Positions 4,405-5,645 of a stretch of DNA of 5,645 nucleotides are shown piece after piece. The first letter of the stretch is position 1. Each line of letters starts with the position of its first letter. This stretch comes from a bacterium. Its GTDB lineage: Bacteria > UBP15 > UBA6099. Where the stretch lies: positions 1 to 5,645 of the forward strand of contig JAKQPS010000107.1 in assembly GCA_029564595.1 (NCBI GenBank), given 5' to 3'. The translations under genes were made by a program, and so were the position numbers. Under the pieces are notes generated by a model. It ran no database searches and was not told the origin of the DNA. It saw only the letters and a list, made by a program, of their open reading frames with translations.

Positions 4405-5645
4405 TGTCGATCAATTTCTTCCAGAACGATTTCAAATCAGGCGAGCTCTCCCCCGAAGTCTGGGCGCGTAACGACCGGCCGTTTTATAAGAGCGGTCTTG
4501 AGATATGCAAGAACTTTACCCCGCTCCTCACAGGCGGCGCGCGCTTCCGCCCGGGCACGCATTACAGCATCCACACGGACGGCAACGCTGACGCTTTCGG
4601 GCTCCCGTTCCGATTCAATATCGACCAGGCGTATAGTCTGGAATTCACAGATTACAAACTCCGTTTCCACAAGAACGGCGGTGTGCTCCTCGAGGATGGG
4701 AAAGCGATCAGTGGTATCACGATCGCGACGGATCTTATCACGTGCACAGGGCACGGGTTTTCCACAGGCGACGAGATATATATCTCAGGGATTGTTGGGA
4801 CGACGGAGCTGAACAACCAGTTCTTTCTCGTGGTCTACGTGGACGAGAACACATTCACGCTAAAAGATATCAACGGAGACGCGGTAGATCTGGACGGAAT
4901 GACCGCCTGGTCGTCGGCGGGCACGGCCGCGCGGGTGTACGAGATTGCCTCCCCGTATACCGTTGCGGAAGCCAAGCGCATCAAGTATTGCGGCACCGCC
5001 GACCTCATGTATCTTTTCCATCCCGATCACGAACCCCGGGTGCTCATCCGTTCAGGCGCGACTTCGTGGGCGATCAATACGTACACGCGGTATTCCGCAC
5101 AGTGGGAGATAACCGGCATAACTCAGGCGAACCCCGGCGTGGTGACGACAAAAACAGACCACGGGCTTGTGGCGGGGGATAGGGTTTATATTGCGCAGGT
5201 CGTGGGGATGACGGAAGTGAATAAGATTGAGTTTTTAGTCGGGACAACCACGGCGAAAACCTTTCAGCTAAAGACTCTCGATGGCGCGGGGGTCAACACC
5301 ACAAACTATGGCGCGTGGGTAGAGAAAGGTAAAGTCGCCCATGTCCGGGATCTCGGGCTCGCGATCACGGGGGTGTCAAAGGCGGCCGCGGGGGTTGTGA
5401 CGATTGTGGGGCATGGGTACAGCACATACGACAAAATCTTTATCTCAGGTATCGTCGGGATGACAGAGCTGAACGATCGCTTCTTCTGGGTTGAGAAAAT
5501 CGACGCCAACACTTTTTATCTGACAGATGAACTCAAGAACCGGATAGACACGTCGGGGTACACTGCGTGGTCGTCCGGGGGTACGTCGCAGTACATCCAC
5601 GGCCTCTTTACGAAGATCGGAGACTTCCCCACCGCCGGGGGCTTT
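4404..5645 (+). CDS. Tail nozzle protein, T7 gp12-like (tail tubular protein B), with inserted FCCH-like repeats; 3' end outside window
   Basis: There are 414 codons in the window, open to the last base. The first 90 residues are characteristic of podovirus nozzle proteins: FFQNDFKSGELSPEVWARNDRPFY (5-28), KNFTPLLTGGARFRPGTHY (36-54) and PFRFNIDQAYSLEFTDYKLRFHKNGG (68-93). The next conserved nozzle segment, EIASPYTVAEAKRIKYCGTADLMYLFHPDHEPRVLIR (180-216), appears only after an insert. The end, GDFPTAGGF (406-414), looks like the 'G-x-P-x-x-V-x-F' block that precedes the 'QxRL' region in relatives. Between these blocks are three repeats resembling the E1_FCCH domain (102-174, 236-310, 321-394). 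The start ATG 4404 is the only canonical one possible, because an in-frame TGA lies at 4380-4382. It has no ribosome site at normal distance and probably depends on re-initiation from the adaptor gene. The protein should form the tail tip or nozzle ring below the adaptor. Confidence 0.87.
   Translation, partial: MSINFFQNDFKSGELSPEVWARNDRPFYKSGLEICKNFTPLLTGGARFRPGTHYSIHTDGNADAFGLPFRFNIDQAYSLEFTDYKLRFHKNGGVLLEDGKAISGITIATDLITCTGHGFSTGDEIYISGIVGTTELNNQFFLVVYVDENTFTLKDINGDAVDLDGMTAWSSAGTAARVYEIASPYTVAEAKRIKYCGTADLMYLFHPDHEPRVLIRSGATSWAINTYTRYSAQWEITGITQANPGVVTTKTDHGLVAGDRVYIAQVVGMTEVNKIEFLVGTTTAKTFQLKTLDGAGVNTTNYGAWVEKGKVAHVRDLGLAITGVSKAAAGVVTIVGHGYSTYDKIFISGIVGMTELNDRFFWVEKIDANTFYLTDELKNRIDTSGYTAWSSGGTSQYIHGLFTKIGDFPTAGGF
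4707..4925 (+). repeat. FCCH-like repeat 1 in nozzle protein
   Basis: Residues 102-174 of the nozzle protein. Core features are TGHGFSTGDEIYISGIVG, TELN, NTFTL and TAWSSAGT. The pattern 'GHG-x-x-x-GD-x-I-x-I-x-G-x-x-G-T-x-ELN...TF-x-L' is that of the E1_FCCH domain often annotated in phage tail proteins. Relatives go from the first beta block straight to 'YEIxxPY', so this module looks like an insertion just before that segment (179-185). Confidence 0.75.
5109..5333 (+). repeat. FCCH-like repeat 2 in nozzle protein
   Basis: Residues 236-310. It begins ITGITQANPGVVTTKTDHG, a very typical FCCH opening, followed by AGDRVYIAQVVGMTEVN and TFQLKTLDG. It is the most divergent copy: the 'TELN' is TEVN and the 'TAWSSGGT' end is replaced by YGAWVEKGK. 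It follows the conserved 'W' of the ATSWAINTY segment (219-227). Confidence 0.75.
5364..5585 (+). repeat. FCCH-like repeat 3 in nozzle protein
   Basis: Residues 321-394. Core features are VGHGYSTYDKIFISGIVG, MTELNDRFF, NTFYL and TAWSSGGT. Residues 336-394 align without a gap to residues 116-174 of repeat 1, with 35 of 59 identical, at an offset of 220 codons (660 bases). The DNA also matches closely around 4780-4814 and 5440-5474. Confidence 0.78.

Noticed and set aside
4341-4500. Programmed frameshift at the A-rich stretch near the adaptor's 3' end (CAAAAAGGAGGGG)
   Set aside because: A -1 shift would give about 40 extra residues overlapping the conserved nozzle N-terminus, but these have no family similarity. 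The run is also explained by coding for Thr-Lys-Arg-Arg and by ribosome-site-like sequence.
4742-5182. 146-codon plus-strand open frame inside the nozzle gene
   Set aside because: It is out of frame with the nozzle gene, whose reading shows clear nozzle and FCCH motifs. The alternative product is Arg/His-rich with no motif.

Overview
This window is part of the virion-structure module of a short-tailed (podovirus-type) bacteriophage or prophage. All seven genes lie on the + strand with little or no space between them. The gene order is: C-terminal part of a head-tail connecting (portal) protein; a small Bbp19-like protein; a scaffold-like capsid assembly protein; the major capsid protein; a small probable head-decoration (cement) protein; a T7 gp11-like tail adaptor (tail tubular protein A); and the first 414 codons of a T7 gp12-like tail nozzle (tail tubular protein B). 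As I recall it, the order portal, Bbp19, scaffold, capsid, cement matches the head module of Bordetella phage BPP-1. The host cannot be named from this sequence. The strong Shine-Dalgarno sites, the consensus sigma70-type promoter and the standard stop codons (including TGA) fit a bacterial host using the standard code, with moderate GC content.

Region by region. Positions 2-2206 hold portal, Bbp19-like and scaffold genes as one translationally coupled block (ATGA overlap at 994-997, then a 1-nt gap at 1306). Positions 2207-2340 are the only real intergenic space. It begins with a TTGACA / 17 bp / TGG-TATTAG promoter whose -35 box overlaps the scaffold stop codon, followed by a leader of about 100 nt with a GC-rich hairpin. 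This probably gives the capsid gene its own boost of transcription. Positions 2341-4404 hold capsid, decoration and adaptor genes, separated by 15-18 nt spacers that carry strong ribosome sites. Positions 4404-5645 hold the nozzle gene, which starts by a TAATG stop/start overlap and runs off the window end.

How the genes work together: the scaffold protein guides capsid subunits onto a shell nucleated at the portal vertex, the 166-aa protein probably coats or stabilises the shell, and the adaptor and nozzle then build the short tail on the portal. The most unusual feature is in the nozzle. Three copies of a roughly 75-residue module resembling the E1_FCCH domain of phage tail proteins interrupt the conserved nozzle body. 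Copies 1 and 3 align without gaps over 59 residues with 35 identities. I saw no integrase, transposase, tRNA, CRISPR array or defence gene, and nothing that requires a wholly new system.
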